From Burkholderia sp. IMCC1007 (lineage in GTDB: Bacteria > Pseudomonadota > Gammaproteobacteria > Burkholderiales > Burkholderiaceae), in assembly GCF_027257875.1 (NCBI RefSeq), contig NZ_JAPVQY010000043.1, positions 1-64,000 of the forward strand: a stretch of DNA of 64,000 bases, read 5' to 3'. The notes beneath the pieces are model-generated. The model saw only the letters and a list, made by a program, of their open reading frames with translations. It did no database searches and was not told the origin of the DNA. The translations under genes and the position numbers were made by a program. This document shows positions 20,496 through 30,799 of the stretch, piece by piece (position 1 is the stretch's first letter; the number at the start of each line of letters is the position of its first letter).

Positions 20496-20523
20496 ATAGC
20501 CGTTTTTAGCGATTGAGCCGTTT

Positions 20524-21000
20524 ATGAGCACCATTCCGTTGACAAAGCGTGGCGCGGAGCAACTGCGCGATGAATTGCAGCGCCTCAAGTCCGTCGAGCG
20601 GCCGGCCGTGATCAACGCGATCGCGGAGGCCCGCGCACAGGGCGATCTGTCCGAAAACGCCGAATACGACGCGGCGAAAGAAAAGCAGGGCTTTATCGAG
20701 GGCCGTATCGCGGAGCTCGAATCGAAGCTGTCTGCCGCGCAGATCATCGATCCGACCGTGCTCGATGCCGATGGCCGCGTGGTGTTTGCCGCGACGGTCG
20801 AACTCGAGGATCTCGAGTCGGGCGACACCGTGAAGTACCAGATCGTCGGCGACGACGAAGCCGATATCGATCACGGCCTGATCTCGGTCAGCTCGCCAAT
20901 CGCGCGTGCACTGATCGGCAAGAGCGAAGGCGACGTCGCGGCGGTGCAGGCACCGAGCGGCGTGCGCGAATACGAAATCATCTCGGTCAGCTACGTCTGA
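20524..21000 (+). CDS. greA: Transcription elongation factor GreA
   Basis: Stimulates the intrinsic cleavage activity of backtracked RNA polymerase. 158 residues (E. coli 158). The N-terminal coiled coil (residues 10-75) carries the tip motif GDLSENAEYDAAKE near residue 41, with the Asp/Glu residues that position Mg2+ in the polymerase active site; the C-terminal globular domain ends EYEIISVSYV. No good Shine-Dalgarno is visible. With only 28 bp between the terminator T-run and the ATG there is little room for a separate promoter, so greA may be transcribed by readthrough from carB or from a promoter lying upstream of the hairpin. Confidence 0.95.
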   Translation: MSTIPLTKRGAEQLRDELQRLKSVERPAVINAIAEARAQGDLSENAEYDAAKEKQGFIEGRIAELESKLSAAQIIDPTVLDADGRVVFAATVELEDLESGDTVKYQIVGDDEADIDHGLISVSSPIARALIGKSEGDVAAVQAPSGVREYEIISVSYV

Positions 21001-21014
21001 AGCGGGGCGACGTG

Positions 21015-21473
21015 ATGCCGCATCGCGTGTTCCGTCTGCTGTCGACCGTGTGGGTCGGCAGCCTGCTGACGATCGGGTATGCGGTCGCGCCCGTGCTGTT
21101 CAAGACGCTGGAGCGGATGACGGCCGGCACGGTCGCCGCCCAGCTGTTTCGCATCGAGGCGATCCTCGGTGTCGTGTGCGGCATCTTGCTGCTCGCGCTG
21201 TCGAACCAGCAGGTGCGACGCGGCAGCGGCGAATATCGTCGCGTGCGCTGGATCGTCGCCGCGATGGTCGCATGCGTGCTGATCGGGTATTTCGCGCTGC
21301 AGCCGTTCATGAACGCGCTGCGCGTCGCCGCGATGGACGCGGGCACCGACATTGCGAATTCGCCGTATGCGAGCCGCTTCGGGATGCTGCACGGCGTCTC
21401 GAGCCTGTTCTACCTGGTCGAGAGCGTGCTGGGTCTGATGCTGATCTGGCGTTTGCCTGCACGCGACGCGTGA
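21015..21473 (+). CDS. DUF4149 family membrane protein
   Basis: 152 residues with four predicted membrane segments (about residues 8-30, 48-66, 80-103 and 130-148). Function unknown. The pattern matches the DUF4149 family of betaproteobacterial inner-membrane proteins usually found beside greA and yhbY: a short N-terminus, TVWVGSLLTIGYAVAPVLFKTL, and a C-terminal helix YLVESVLGLMLIW. ATG 21015 is chosen; a GTG one codon earlier is an alternative. It is only 14 bp after greA, so likely co-transcribed. Confidence 0.75.
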   Translation: MPHRVFRLLSTVWVGSLLTIGYAVAPVLFKTLERMTAGTVAAQLFRIEAILGVVCGILLLALSNQQVRRGSGEYRRVRWIVAAMVACVLIGYFALQPFMNALRVAAMDAGTDIANSPYASRFGMLHGVSSLFYLVESVLGLMLIWRLPARDA

Positions 21474-21522
21474 GCATCGCGCGGGCAGGGCAGCACGGGC
21501 TGCCCCGTGCCGCGCGGCAGGA

Positions 21523-22050
21523 TTACTTGCCCTGGTGCGGCCGCTTCGTGCTGGCCTGACGCTTTTTCGCACGCTTCACCGTACCGCCTGCCGTCACGCG
21601 CTCGTTGCCGCGCACCGTGACCTTCACCGGCTTCGGGCGGCGCACGGGGCTCGCGTTCGGCGACACCTTGATGACCTTGACGGTGCGCGGCGCACGGCCC
21701 TTGCGGTCGTCGGCGGCTTCGGCTGCGCTCGGCAGCGTGCCGGCACGGCGACCGCGGGCCGGGGCCGCCTCGGCAGCCTCGGGCTTCCAGATCACCAGCA
21801 GCTTGCCGATGTGCTGGATCGGCGCCGCGTTCAGGCGATCGCAGATCTCGTCGTAAATGGCGACGCGCTCGTCGCGCTCGTCGCCGAACACGCGGATCTT
21901 GATCAGCTGGTGCGCGGCGAGGTGCACCTTGATTTCCTTCAGCACGGCGTCGGTGAGCCCCTCGGCGCCGATCAGCACGACGGGCTTGAGCGCATGGGCC
22001 TGGGAGCGCAGCGCGGAGCGCTCGGCGGGGGAAAGCGAAAGGGCGGGCAT
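21523..22050 (-). CDS. yhbY: YhbY/CRS1 family RNA-binding protein with basic C-terminal extension
   Basis: Ribosome-associated RNA-binding protein. The CRM domain fills residues 1-95 with the family GxxG loop in VVLIGAEGLTDAV near residue 25-37 and KIRVFGDERDER near 51; E. coli YhbY is 97 residues. This protein is 175 residues: the last 80 are rich in Arg, Lys, Pro and Ala (for example KVIKVSPNASPVRRPKPVKV) and are probably disordered and RNA-binding. Divergent from rlmE (193 bp between starts), a conserved arrangement for two ribosome-assembly genes. Confidence 0.9.
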   Translation of the reverse strand: MPALSLSPAERSALRSQAHALKPVVLIGAEGLTDAVLKEIKVHLAAHQLIKIRVFGDERDERVAIYDEICDRLNAAPIQHIGKLLVIWKPEAAEAAPARGRRAGTLPSAAEAADDRKGRAPRTVKVIKVSPNASPVRRPKPVKVTVRGNERVTAGGTVKRAKKRQASTKRPHQGK

Positions 22051-22243
22051 GGAAATATCGAAATCTAAATAGGGGCGCGCTGCGTCAGATGCGAATCGCG
22101 GACACTTGCCGCGTCAGCCGCGCGCCGAAACCACGTAAAATCGCGGCTTGGGCCTTGAAAGGGCCGCAGCCGCGCGAAGAAGACGCGTATTATCCGCCAA
22201 AAGCACGGCTTCACGAAGCAAATAGCAGCAATCTCTCTCTCGA

Positions 22244-22906
22244 ATGGCAAAAAACCGCTTTAACCAGCACTGGCTGCACGACCACATCAACGATCCGTAC
22301 GTCAAAATGGCGCAGCGGGAAGGCTATCGCGCGCGTGCCGCGTACAAGCTGAAGGAAATCGACGAGCAGGACAAGCTGATCCGTCCGGGCCAGGTGATCG
22401 TCGACCTCGGCGCGACGCCGGGCAGCTGGAGCCAGTACGCCCGCAACAAGCTCGCGCAGGGCAAGAAGCGCGACGCGGAGCGCGAAGGCGGCATCGACGG
22501 CACGATCGTGGCGCTCGACATCCTGCCGATGGAGCCGATCGCCGACGTCCACTTCCTGCAGGGCGACTTCCGCGAGGACGTCGTGCTCCATCAGCTCGAA
22601 GAAGTGCTCGAAGGCCGCGCGGTGGACCTTGTTATTTCCGACATGGCCCCCAACCTCTCCGGCGTGGCCTCGGCGGACGCGGCGCGCATCGAGCACCTCT
22701 GCGATCTGGCGCTCGAATTCGCGCAGAATCACCTGAAGCCGGACGGTGCGCTGCTCGTGAAGTGCTTTCACGGCAGCGGCTACAGCCAGATCGTCGAGAA
22801 GTTCAAACAGCAGTTTAAGGTTGTCGCGCCGCGCAAGCCCAAGGCATCCCGCGACAAATCGTCCGAAACGTTCATTTTGGGTCGGCAGCTGAAGCATCCG
22901 CGGTAA
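22244..22906 (+). CDS. rlmE: 23S rRNA 2'-O-ribose methyltransferase RlmE (FtsJ/RrmJ)
   Basis: Methylates the 2'-O of U2552 in the A-loop of 23S rRNA during late 50S assembly. 220 residues (E. coli 209). SAM motif I is VDLGATPGSWSQYA near residue 50-63, and the K-D-K-E catalytic tetrad is visible: Lys in YKLKEIDEQ (near 36), Asp in ISDMAPNLSG (near 130), Lys in LVKCFHG (near 170) and Glu in SSETFILG (near 207). It precedes ftsH by 166 bp, the order also seen in enteric bacteria. Confidence 0.95.
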   Translation: MAKNRFNQHWLHDHINDPYVKMAQREGYRARAAYKLKEIDEQDKLIRPGQVIVDLGATPGSWSQYARNKLAQGKKRDAEREGGIDGTIVALDILPMEPIADVHFLQGDFREDVVLHQLEEVLEGRAVDLVISDMAPNLSGVASADAARIEHLCDLALEFAQNHLKPDGALLVKCFHGSGYSQIVEKFKQQFKVVAPRKPKASRDKSSETFILGRQLKHPR

Positions 22907-23072
22907 CGCGGAGCGGGATGCCGCAAACGGGCTCCGGCCCTTGCCAGACAAGCGAAGCGCTATCGTGGCGGTTGTCAATGCTTATGGCGAGGGTGGTCGG
23001 ACTGGATTAGAATGACCGAGGAGCGCCGCAAGGAAAATGTAGGCGCTCGTCTACGAGTGAAGGAGTGGTGCT

Positions 23073-24968
<1,896 letters not shown>

Positions 24969-24990
24969 CCTCCGCTGTAGCACCGTTCAC

Positions 24991-25021
24991 GGGCTGGTGT
25001 GGCTTCACACCGGCCCGTTTT
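24991..25021 (+). terminator. Likely terminator after ftsH
   Basis: 11-bp stem with one G-U pair (24991-25001 with 25006-25016), GCTT loop, then GTTTT. The T-run is short, so partial readthrough into folP is possible. Confidence 0.6.
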
Positions 25022-25044
25022 GCATTCATCAACGCTCCCCGCCC

Positions 25045-25938
25045 GTGTCCGATCCTGCCGTTTCTGCCTGCATTCCCGCGCCGCTCCAGTGCGGCCGTTT
25101 CTCATTGACGTTCGAACGCCCGCTCGTGATGGGCATCCTCAACGCGACCCCCGATTCGTTTTCCGATGGCGGCCGCTTTCTCGCGCGCGACGACGCGCTG
25201 CGCCAGGCCGAGCGGATGATCGCCGAAGGCGTCGACCTGATCGATATCGGCGGCGAATCCACGCGGCCCGGCGCGCCGCCCGTGCCGCTCGACGAGGAAC
25301 TCGCGCGCGTGATCCCGCTGGTCGAAGCGCTGCGGCCGTTGAACGTGCCGCTGTCGATCGACACCTACAAGCCGGCCGTGATGCGCGCGGCGCTCGCCGC
25401 CGGCGCGGACCTGATCAACGACATCTGGGGGTTCCGCCAGCCGGGCGCGATTGATGCTATGCGTGAAGGCAACAGCGGGCTGTGCGCGATGCACATGCTC
25501 GGCGAGCCGCAGACGATGCAGGTCGGCGAGCCGAACTACGGCGACGTCGTGACCGATGTGCGCGACTTTCTTGCAGCGCGCGCGCAAGCGCTGCTCGACG
25601 CGGGCATCGCGCCGGAACGGATCTGCGTCGATCCGGGTTTCGGGTTCGGCAAGGCGGTGGTCGACGACAATTACGCGCTGCTGGCCGCATTGCCGGACAC
25701 GGCGCCCGCGCGGCCGGACGGGCGTGCGTATCCGATTCTCGCGGGCATGTCGCGTAAGTCGATGCTCGGCGCGGTGATCGGCGGCAAGCCGCCGACGGAG
25801 CGCGTCGCGGCGAGCGTGGCGGCCGCGTTGTGCGCGGTCGGGCGGGGCGCCGCGATCGTGCGCGTGCACGACGTCGCGGCGACGGTCGATGCGCTGAAGG
25901 TATGGAATGCCGTGCGCGAAGCCGCGCGGCAACGATAA
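25045..25938 (+). CDS. folP: Dihydropteroate synthase
   Basis: Condenses p-aminobenzoate with hydroxymethyl-dihydropterin pyrophosphate in folate synthesis; the sulfonamide target. 297 residues from GTG 25045. Signature 1 is MGILNATPDSFSDGG (near residue 30) and signature 2 DLIDIGGESTRPGAP (near 67); later blocks are SIDTYKPAV, NDIWGFR, ICVDPGFGFGK and GMSRKSMLG. No Shine-Dalgarno is clear before 25045; an upstream start at 24997 cannot be excluded, but would place the start inside the ftsH terminator. It is followed after 36 bp by glmM, the usual pairing. Confidence 0.93.
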   Translation: MSDPAVSACIPAPLQCGRFSLTFERPLVMGILNATPDSFSDGGRFLARDDALRQAERMIAEGVDLIDIGGESTRPGAPPVPLDEELARVIPLVEALRPLNVPLSIDTYKPAVMRAALAAGADLINDIWGFRQPGAIDAMREGNSGLCAMHMLGEPQTMQVGEPNYGDVVTDVRDFLAARAQALLDAGIAPERICVDPGFGFGKAVVDDNYALLAALPDTAPARPDGRAYPILAGMSRKSMLGAVIGGKPPTERVAASVAAALCAVGRGAAIVRVHDVAATVDALKVWNAVREAARQR

Positions 25939-25974
25939 GGCAGAAGTCAGAAAGACGAAGGAGGAAGGTTCGCC

Positions 25975-27330
25975 ATGGGACGTCGATATTTCGGCACGGA
26001 CGGCATTCGCGGCACGGTGGGCGAAGCGCCCATCACGCCTGATTTCGTGTTGCGCCTCGGCTACGCAGCCGGCAAGGTACTGGCCGGCTCGGCCGACGCG
26101 GCCGCGGGCGGGCGCCCGACAGTGCTGATCGGCAAGGACACGCGCGTGTCGGGCTACATGCTCGAGGCCGCGCTCGAAGCCGGGTTCTCGGCTGCTGGCG
26201 TCGACGTGATGCTGGCCGGCCCGATGCCGACGCCGGGCGTCGCGTACCTGACGCGCGCGCTGCGCTTGGCGGCCGGCGTCGTGATCAGCGCGTCGCACAA
26301 CCCGTATCACGACAACGGCATCAAGTTCTTTTCCGCGGACGGCAACAAGCTGCCCGACGACACCGAAGCCGCGATCGAGGCGTGGCTCGACAAGCCGCTC
26401 GAATGCGCGGCGTCGGACCGCCTCGGCAAGGCGCGCCGCCTCGACGACGCGGCCGGCCGCTACATCGAGTTCTGCAAGAGCACGTTTCCGGCCGCGTACG
26501 ACCTGCGCGGGCTGAAGCTCGTGATCGACTGCGCGCACGGCGCTGCCTACCAGATCGCGCCGCACGTGTTCCACGAGCTCGGTGCGGACGTCGTTCCGAT
26601 CGGCGTCGCGCCGAACGGCTTCAACATCAACGACGGTGTCGGCGCGACGGCGCCCGACGCGCTGATGCGCGCGGTGCGTGAGCACCACGCGGACCTCGGC
26701 ATCGCGCTCGACGGCGATGCTGACCGCCTGCAGGTCGTCGATTCGACGGGCCGGCTGTTCAACGGCGACGAACTGCTGTACGTGCTCGTGAAGGACCGCA
26801 TCGCAACCGACGGCAAGGTCGACGGCGCGGTCGGCACGCTGATGACGAACCTTGCGGTCGAAGTCGCGTTGCAGCGCGAAGGCGTGCAGTTCGTGCGGGC
26901 GGCGGTCGGCGACCGCTACGTGCTCGAGCAACTGCGCGAGCACGGCTGGCTGCTCGGCGCGGAAGGCTCGGGCCACATCCTGTCGCTCGACCGGCATTCG
27001 ACCGGCGACGGCATCGTGTCGGCGCTGCTCGTGCTGGCCGCGCTCAAGCGCAGCGGCCGCACGCTCGCGCAGATCCTCGACGGCGTCACGCTGTTCCCGC
27101 AGAAGCTGATCAACGTCCGGATGAAGCCGGGTGCCGACTGGAAGGGCAGCGCATCGATTCGCGCGGCGATCGACGCGGCCGAAAGCGAGCTGGCCGACCG
27201 TGGCCGCGTGCTGATCCGCGCGTCGGGTACCGAACCCGTGCTGCGTGTGATGGTGGAAGCGCAACTGGCGGCTGACGCGACCCGCCATGCGGAGGCGATT
27301 GCCGACGCCGTGCGCGAAGCGACGGCCTGA
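25975..27330 (+). CDS. glmM: Phosphoglucosamine mutase
   Basis: Interconverts glucosamine-6-phosphate and glucosamine-1-phosphate for UDP-GlcNAc (peptidoglycan and LPS). 451 residues (E. coli 445). The phosphoserine loop is VISASHNPYHDNGIKFF (Ser near residue 107), the Mg2+ loop is DGDADR (near 247), sugar-binding GEGSGH-like GAEGSGH (near 330), and the phosphate-binding loop RASGTEPVLRVM (near 415). A very strong AAGGAGGAAGG site precedes ATG 25975. It is transcribed with folP and closed by the terminator at 27393. Confidence 0.95.
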   Translation: MGRRYFGTDGIRGTVGEAPITPDFVLRLGYAAGKVLAGSADAAAGGRPTVLIGKDTRVSGYMLEAALEAGFSAAGVDVMLAGPMPTPGVAYLTRALRLAAGVVISASHNPYHDNGIKFFSADGNKLPDDTEAAIEAWLDKPLECAASDRLGKARRLDDAAGRYIEFCKSTFPAAYDLRGLKLVIDCAHGAAYQIAPHVFHELGADVVPIGVAPNGFNINDGVGATAPDALMRAVREHHADLGIALDGDADRLQVVDSTGRLFNGDELLYVLVKDRIATDGKVDGAVGTLMTNLAVEVALQREGVQFVRAAVGDRYVLEQLREHGWLLGAEGSGHILSLDRHSTGDGIVSALLVLAALKRSGRTLAQILDGVTLFPQKLINVRMKPGADWKGSASIRAAIDAAESELADRGRVLIRASGTEPVLRVMVEAQLAADATRHAEAIADAVREATA

Positions 27331-27392
27331 CCCGCAGCGGCGGGCGCGCGACGGCCCGGCCGCGCGCGCATCGGCGCTCGGTGCATCGAAAG

Positions 27393-27420
27393 TGCGGCGC
27401 CTTCGGGCGCCGCATTTTTT
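27393..27420 (+). terminator. Rho-independent terminator after glmM
   Basis: 9-bp stem TGCGGCGCC/GGCGCCGCA (27393-27401 with 27406-27414), TTCG tetraloop, then six T residues (27415-27420). It separates the folP-glmM unit from the pst promoter region. Confidence 0.85.
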
Positions 27421-27672
27421 CGTGGGTCGCAAAGGTTTGCGAACCAATCAAAGGCTCACTTCACGCGGATTTCGTCTGATGAACGCGCGGCTCGACGCTG
27501 ATCGTGTCGATGCTTCGGCGGGGCATTGTGGCCCCGTTTCTCTGCGCTACGATGCATTCGTGCAGGCTGTCAGCGGAGCCCGGCGCCCTCCCGGATCGGC
27601 AATTCTTGCCGCCATCGCGGCCGCGCGGCGCCGTCACGGCGGCGTGCTCGCCGCCCGCTACATCCTTTCAAC

Positions 27673-27738
27673 CGGTCATGTTACTGTCACGCCAGTTTCA
27701 TCGATTGTCACATTACCGTCATGAGCAGCCCCTAACCT
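27673..27738 (+). promoter_or_regulatory. Pho-box array and -10 of the pst-pho operon
   Basis: Five PhoB half-sites in near-perfect 11-bp steps: CGGTCAT (27673), CTGTCAC (27684), GTTTCAT (27695), TTGTCAC (27705, one base short of the step) and CCGTCAT (27716-27722). The last pair is the best match to the Pho-box consensus. TAACCT (27733-27738) lies 10 bp after the final half-site, the normal place for a PhoB-dependent -10. Predicted start near 27745. The remainder of the 448-bp gap (27421-27672) shows no gene. Confidence 0.8.
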
Positions 27739-27778
27739 TCGCGGTGCCGTAGTCATCCGCTCACACACTGGAGGTCTC

Positions 27779-28813
27779 ATGAAATTGATGCAAACCGCGA
27801 TTGCCGGCCTGGCTGGCGCGCTTTTCGCCGTCGCCGCTCAAGCTGCCGACATCACGGGCGCAGGCAGCACGTTCGCCATGCCGATCTATACGAAATGGGC
27901 TGCCGACTACCAGCAGTCCGGCGGCGCGAAGGTGAACTACCAGGGTATCGGTTCGTCGGGCGGCCTGAAGCAGATCAACGCGAAGACGGTCGATTTTGCC
28001 GGTTCGGACGCGCCGCTGAAGGATGAAGACCTCGCGAAGGAAGGCCTGTTCCAGTTCCCGACGGTGGTCGGCGGCGTGGTGCCGGTCGTCAACGTGCCGG
28101 GCGTGAAGGCCGGCGAACTGACGCTGTCGGGCCCGGTGCTCGGCGACATCTACCTCGGCAAGATCAAGAAGTGGAACGACCCGGCGATCGCCGCGCTGAA
28201 CCCGAAGGTCAAGCTGCCGGATACGGACATCGCCGTGGTCCGCCGCGCGGACGGCTCGGGCACGAGCTTCATCTGGACGAACTACCTGTCGAAGGTCAAC
28301 GACGAGTGGAAGTCGAAGATCGGCGAAGGCACGACGGTCAACTGGCCGACGGGCACGGGCGGCAAGGGCAACGACGGCGTCGCGGCCTTCGTGCAGCGTC
28401 TGCCGGGCGCGATCGGTTACGTCGAGTGGGCGTACGCGAAGAAGAACAACATGACCTACACGGCCCTGAAGAATTCGACGGGCACGGTGGTCGAGCCGAA
28501 GACGGAAACGTTCAAGGCCGCCGCGGCAGGCGCGAACTGGTCGAAGTCGTTCTACCAGATCCTGACGAACCAGCCGGGCAAGGAAGCATGGCCGGTCGTC
28601 GGCGCGACGTTCGTGCTGCTGCATGCGAAGCAGGACAAGCCGGAGCAGGGCGCGGAAACGCTGAAATTCTTCAGCTGGGCGTTCAAGAACGGCGAGAAGG
28701 CCGCGGACAGCCTCGACTACATCTCGCTGCCGCCGGCAGTCGAGACGGAAATCCGCAAGCAGTGGAAGACGAAGGTCACGGACGCATCGGGCAAGCCGGT
28801 CGCCGCGGAGTAA
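27779..28813 (+). CDS. pstS: Periplasmic phosphate-binding protein PstS
   Basis: Binds inorganic phosphate in the periplasm and delivers it to PstCA. 344 residues with a signal peptide cleaved after AAQA near residue 22. Phosphate ligands are visible in GAGSTFAMPIY (near 27-37), GSSGGLKQI, DFAGSDAPL (near 79) and RADGSGTSFIW (near 157-167). GGAGG lies 6 bases before the ATG. First gene of pstSCAB-phoU-phoB-phoR, under the Pho-box array. A stable hairpin follows it, which would favour higher pstS mRNA levels than the distal genes. Confidence 0.95.
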   Translation: MKLMQTAIAGLAGALFAVAAQAADITGAGSTFAMPIYTKWAADYQQSGGAKVNYQGIGSSGGLKQINAKTVDFAGSDAPLKDEDLAKEGLFQFPTVVGGVVPVVNVPGVKAGELTLSGPVLGDIYLGKIKKWNDPAIAALNPKVKLPDTDIAVVRRADGSGTSFIWTNYLSKVNDEWKSKIGEGTTVNWPTGTGGKGNDGVAAFVQRLPGAIGYVEWAYAKKNNMTYTALKNSTGTVVEPKTETFKAAAAGANWSKSFYQILTNQPGKEAWPVVGATFVLLHAKQDKPEQGAETLKFFSWAFKNGEKAADSLDYISLPPAVETEIRKQWKTKVTDASGKPVAAE

Positions 28814-28828
28814 GCGATACAGCGGTTC

Positions 28829-28855
28829 GCTGCCCGGCCGTGCCGGCCGGGCAGC
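28829..28855 (+). other. mRNA-stabilising hairpin between pstS and pstC
   Basis: Perfect 11-bp stem GCTGCCCGGCC/GGCCGGGCAGC (28829-28839 with 28845-28855), 5-nt loop, no T-run. Such elements after binding-protein genes usually protect the upstream mRNA or lower downstream transcription. Confidence 0.6.
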
Positions 28856-28907
28856 GTGTGCGGTAAGGCCGGGCGTCACGGCGCCCGGCGATCCAGAACA
28901 GGCACCC

Positions 28908-29894
28908 ATGTCTGAAATTTCATATACGTCCTCCCGGTCCGCCGACGCCGCGCCGCAACGCGCGCCGAGCCGTCTCGGCGACGTTGTCTTCGGCGGCCTC
29001 GCACGGCTTGCCGCGATCGTGACCCTGCTGCTGCTGGGCGGGATCATCGTTTCCCTCATCATTGCGTCGCTGCCGACCATCCAGAAGTTCGGCGTCGGCT
29101 TCCTGTGGCAATCCGAGTGGGATCCGAACTCGGATGTCTACGGCGCACTCGTGCCGATCTACGGCACGATCGTGACGTCGCTCATTGCACTCATCATCGC
29201 GGTGCCGGTCAGCTTCGGCATCGCCCTGTTCCTCACCGAGCTGTCGCCCGTGTGGCTGCGCCGCCCGCTCGGCATCGCGATCGAGCTGCTCGCCGCGATT
29301 CCGTCGATCGTGTACGGCATGTGGGGGCTGCTCGTGTTCGCGCCGATCTTCGCCCAGTATTTCCAGAAGCCGCTCGGCCACCTGCTCGAGAACGTGTGGG
29401 TGCTCGGTCCGCTGACGTCCGGCCCGCCGATCGGCATCGGCATCCTCGCGGCCGGCGTGATCCTCGCGATCATGATCATCCCGTACATCGCATCGGTGAT
29501 GCGCGACGTGTTCGAGGTCACGCCGGTGCTGCTGAAGGAATCGGCGTACGGGATCGGCTGCACGACCTGGGAAGTGATGTGGAAGGTCGTGCTGCCCTAT
29601 ACGAAGACCGGCGTGATCGGCGGCGTGATGCTCGGCCTCGGCCGCGCGCTCGGCGAAACCATGGCCGTGACCTTCGTGATCGGCAACACCAACCTGCTCG
29701 ACAGCGTGTCGCTGTTCGCGCCGGGCAACAGCATCACGTCGGCGCTCGCGAACGAATTCGCGGAGGCGCAGCCGGGCCTGCATACGTCCGCGCTGATGGA
29801 ACTGGGCCTGATCCTGTTCGTGATCACGTTCATCGTGCTGTCCATCTCCAAACTGCTGCTGCTTCGTCTCGAGAAGGGAGAGGGCAAGAAATGA
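28908..29894 (+). CDS. pstC: Phosphate ABC transporter permease PstC
   Basis: One of two membrane subunits of the high-affinity phosphate importer. 328 residues, about six membrane helices, preceded by a roughly 25-residue polar N-terminus. The ABC permease EAA-type loop is seen near residue 205-235 (ESAYGIGCTTWEVMWKVVLP, then GGVMLGLGRALGETMAV), the part that contacts PstB. Its stop overlaps the pstA start (ATGA at 29891-29894). Confidence 0.95.
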   Translation: MSEISYTSSRSADAAPQRAPSRLGDVVFGGLARLAAIVTLLLLGGIIVSLIIASLPTIQKFGVGFLWQSEWDPNSDVYGALVPIYGTIVTSLIALIIAVPVSFGIALFLTELSPVWLRRPLGIAIELLAAIPSIVYGMWGLLVFAPIFAQYFQKPLGHLLENVWVLGPLTSGPPIGIGILAAGVILAIMIIPYIASVMRDVFEVTPVLLKESAYGIGCTTWEVMWKVVLPYTKTGVIGGVMLGLGRALGETMAVTFVIGNTNLLDSVSLFAPGNSITSALANEFAEAQPGLHTSALMELGLILFVITFIVLSISKLLLLRLEKGEGKK

Positions 29895-30784
29895 GCGAGC
29901 CCATCATGAATTTCCCGGGGCCGGACGGCGCCGCGCTCGACGCGATGCGCAGCCGCCTGCAGCGCAAGCGCAAGGTGACCAACGCGATCGCGCTCACCGC
30001 GTCGCTCGGCGCGATGGCGTTCGGCCTGCTGTGGCTCGTGTGGATCCTGTACACGACCGTGCACCTCGGCATCGGCGGCCTGTCGCTGCAGCTGTTCACC
30101 GAGTCGACGCCGGCCCCGAACACGGAAGGCGGCGGTCTGGCGAACGCGATCGTCGGCAGCTTGCTGCTGTGCGGTTTCGGCACGCTGATCGGCACGCCGA
30201 TCGGCATCCTCGCGGGCGTCTATCTCGCCGAATACGGCCAGAAGAACCTGCTGGCGAGCACGATCCGCTTCATCAACGACATCCTGTTGTCGGCGCCGTC
30301 GATCGTGATCGGCCTGTTCGTGTACGCGATCGTGGTCGCGAAGTCGGGGCGCTTCTCGGGCTGGGCCGGCGTGATCGCGCTCGCGCTGCTGCAGATTCCG
30401 ATCGTGATCCGCACGACCGAGAACATGCTGAAGCTGGTGCCGAACGCGCTGCGCGAAGCGGCCGTCGCGCTCGGCACGCCGAAGTGGCGCATGGTGCTGA
30501 AGATCACGCTGCGCGCGTCGGTCGGCGGGATCGTGACGGGTGTGCTGCTCGCGGTCGCGCGGATCGCCGGCGAAACGGCGCCGCTGCTGTTCACCGCGCT
30601 GTCGAACCAGTTCTTCTCGTGGGACATGAGCCAGCCGATGGCAAACCTGCCCGTCACGATCTACAAGTTCGCGATGAGCCCGTTCGCCGAATGGCAGTCG
30701 CTCGCATGGGCGGGCGTGTTCCTGATTACGCTCGGGGTGCTCGGACTCAACGTCCTGGCGCGCTCGATCTTCTCGAAAAAGTAA
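29891..30784 (+). CDS. pstA: Phosphate ABC transporter permease PstA
   Basis: Second membrane subunit of the phosphate importer. 297 residues, about six membrane helices. The coupling loop is LREAAVALGTPKWRMVLKI (near residue 185) followed by GVLLAVARIAGETAPLLFTA. The start at 29891 is fixed by the 4-bp overlap with pstC; longer upstream frames only shadow pstC. It is 15 bp from pstB. Confidence 0.95.
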   Translation: MSEPIMNFPGPDGAALDAMRSRLQRKRKVTNAIALTASLGAMAFGLLWLVWILYTTVHLGIGGLSLQLFTESTPAPNTEGGGLANAIVGSLLLCGFGTLIGTPIGILAGVYLAEYGQKNLLASTIRFINDILLSAPSIVIGLFVYAIVVAKSGRFSGWAGVIALALLQIPIVIRTTENMLKLVPNALREAAVALGTPKWRMVLKITLRASVGGIVTGVLLAVARIAGETAPLLFTALSNQFFSWDMSQPMANLPVTIYKFAMSPFAEWQSLAWAGVFLITLGVLGLNVLARSIFSKK

Positions 30785-30799
30785 CGGCGGAGCAATCCG

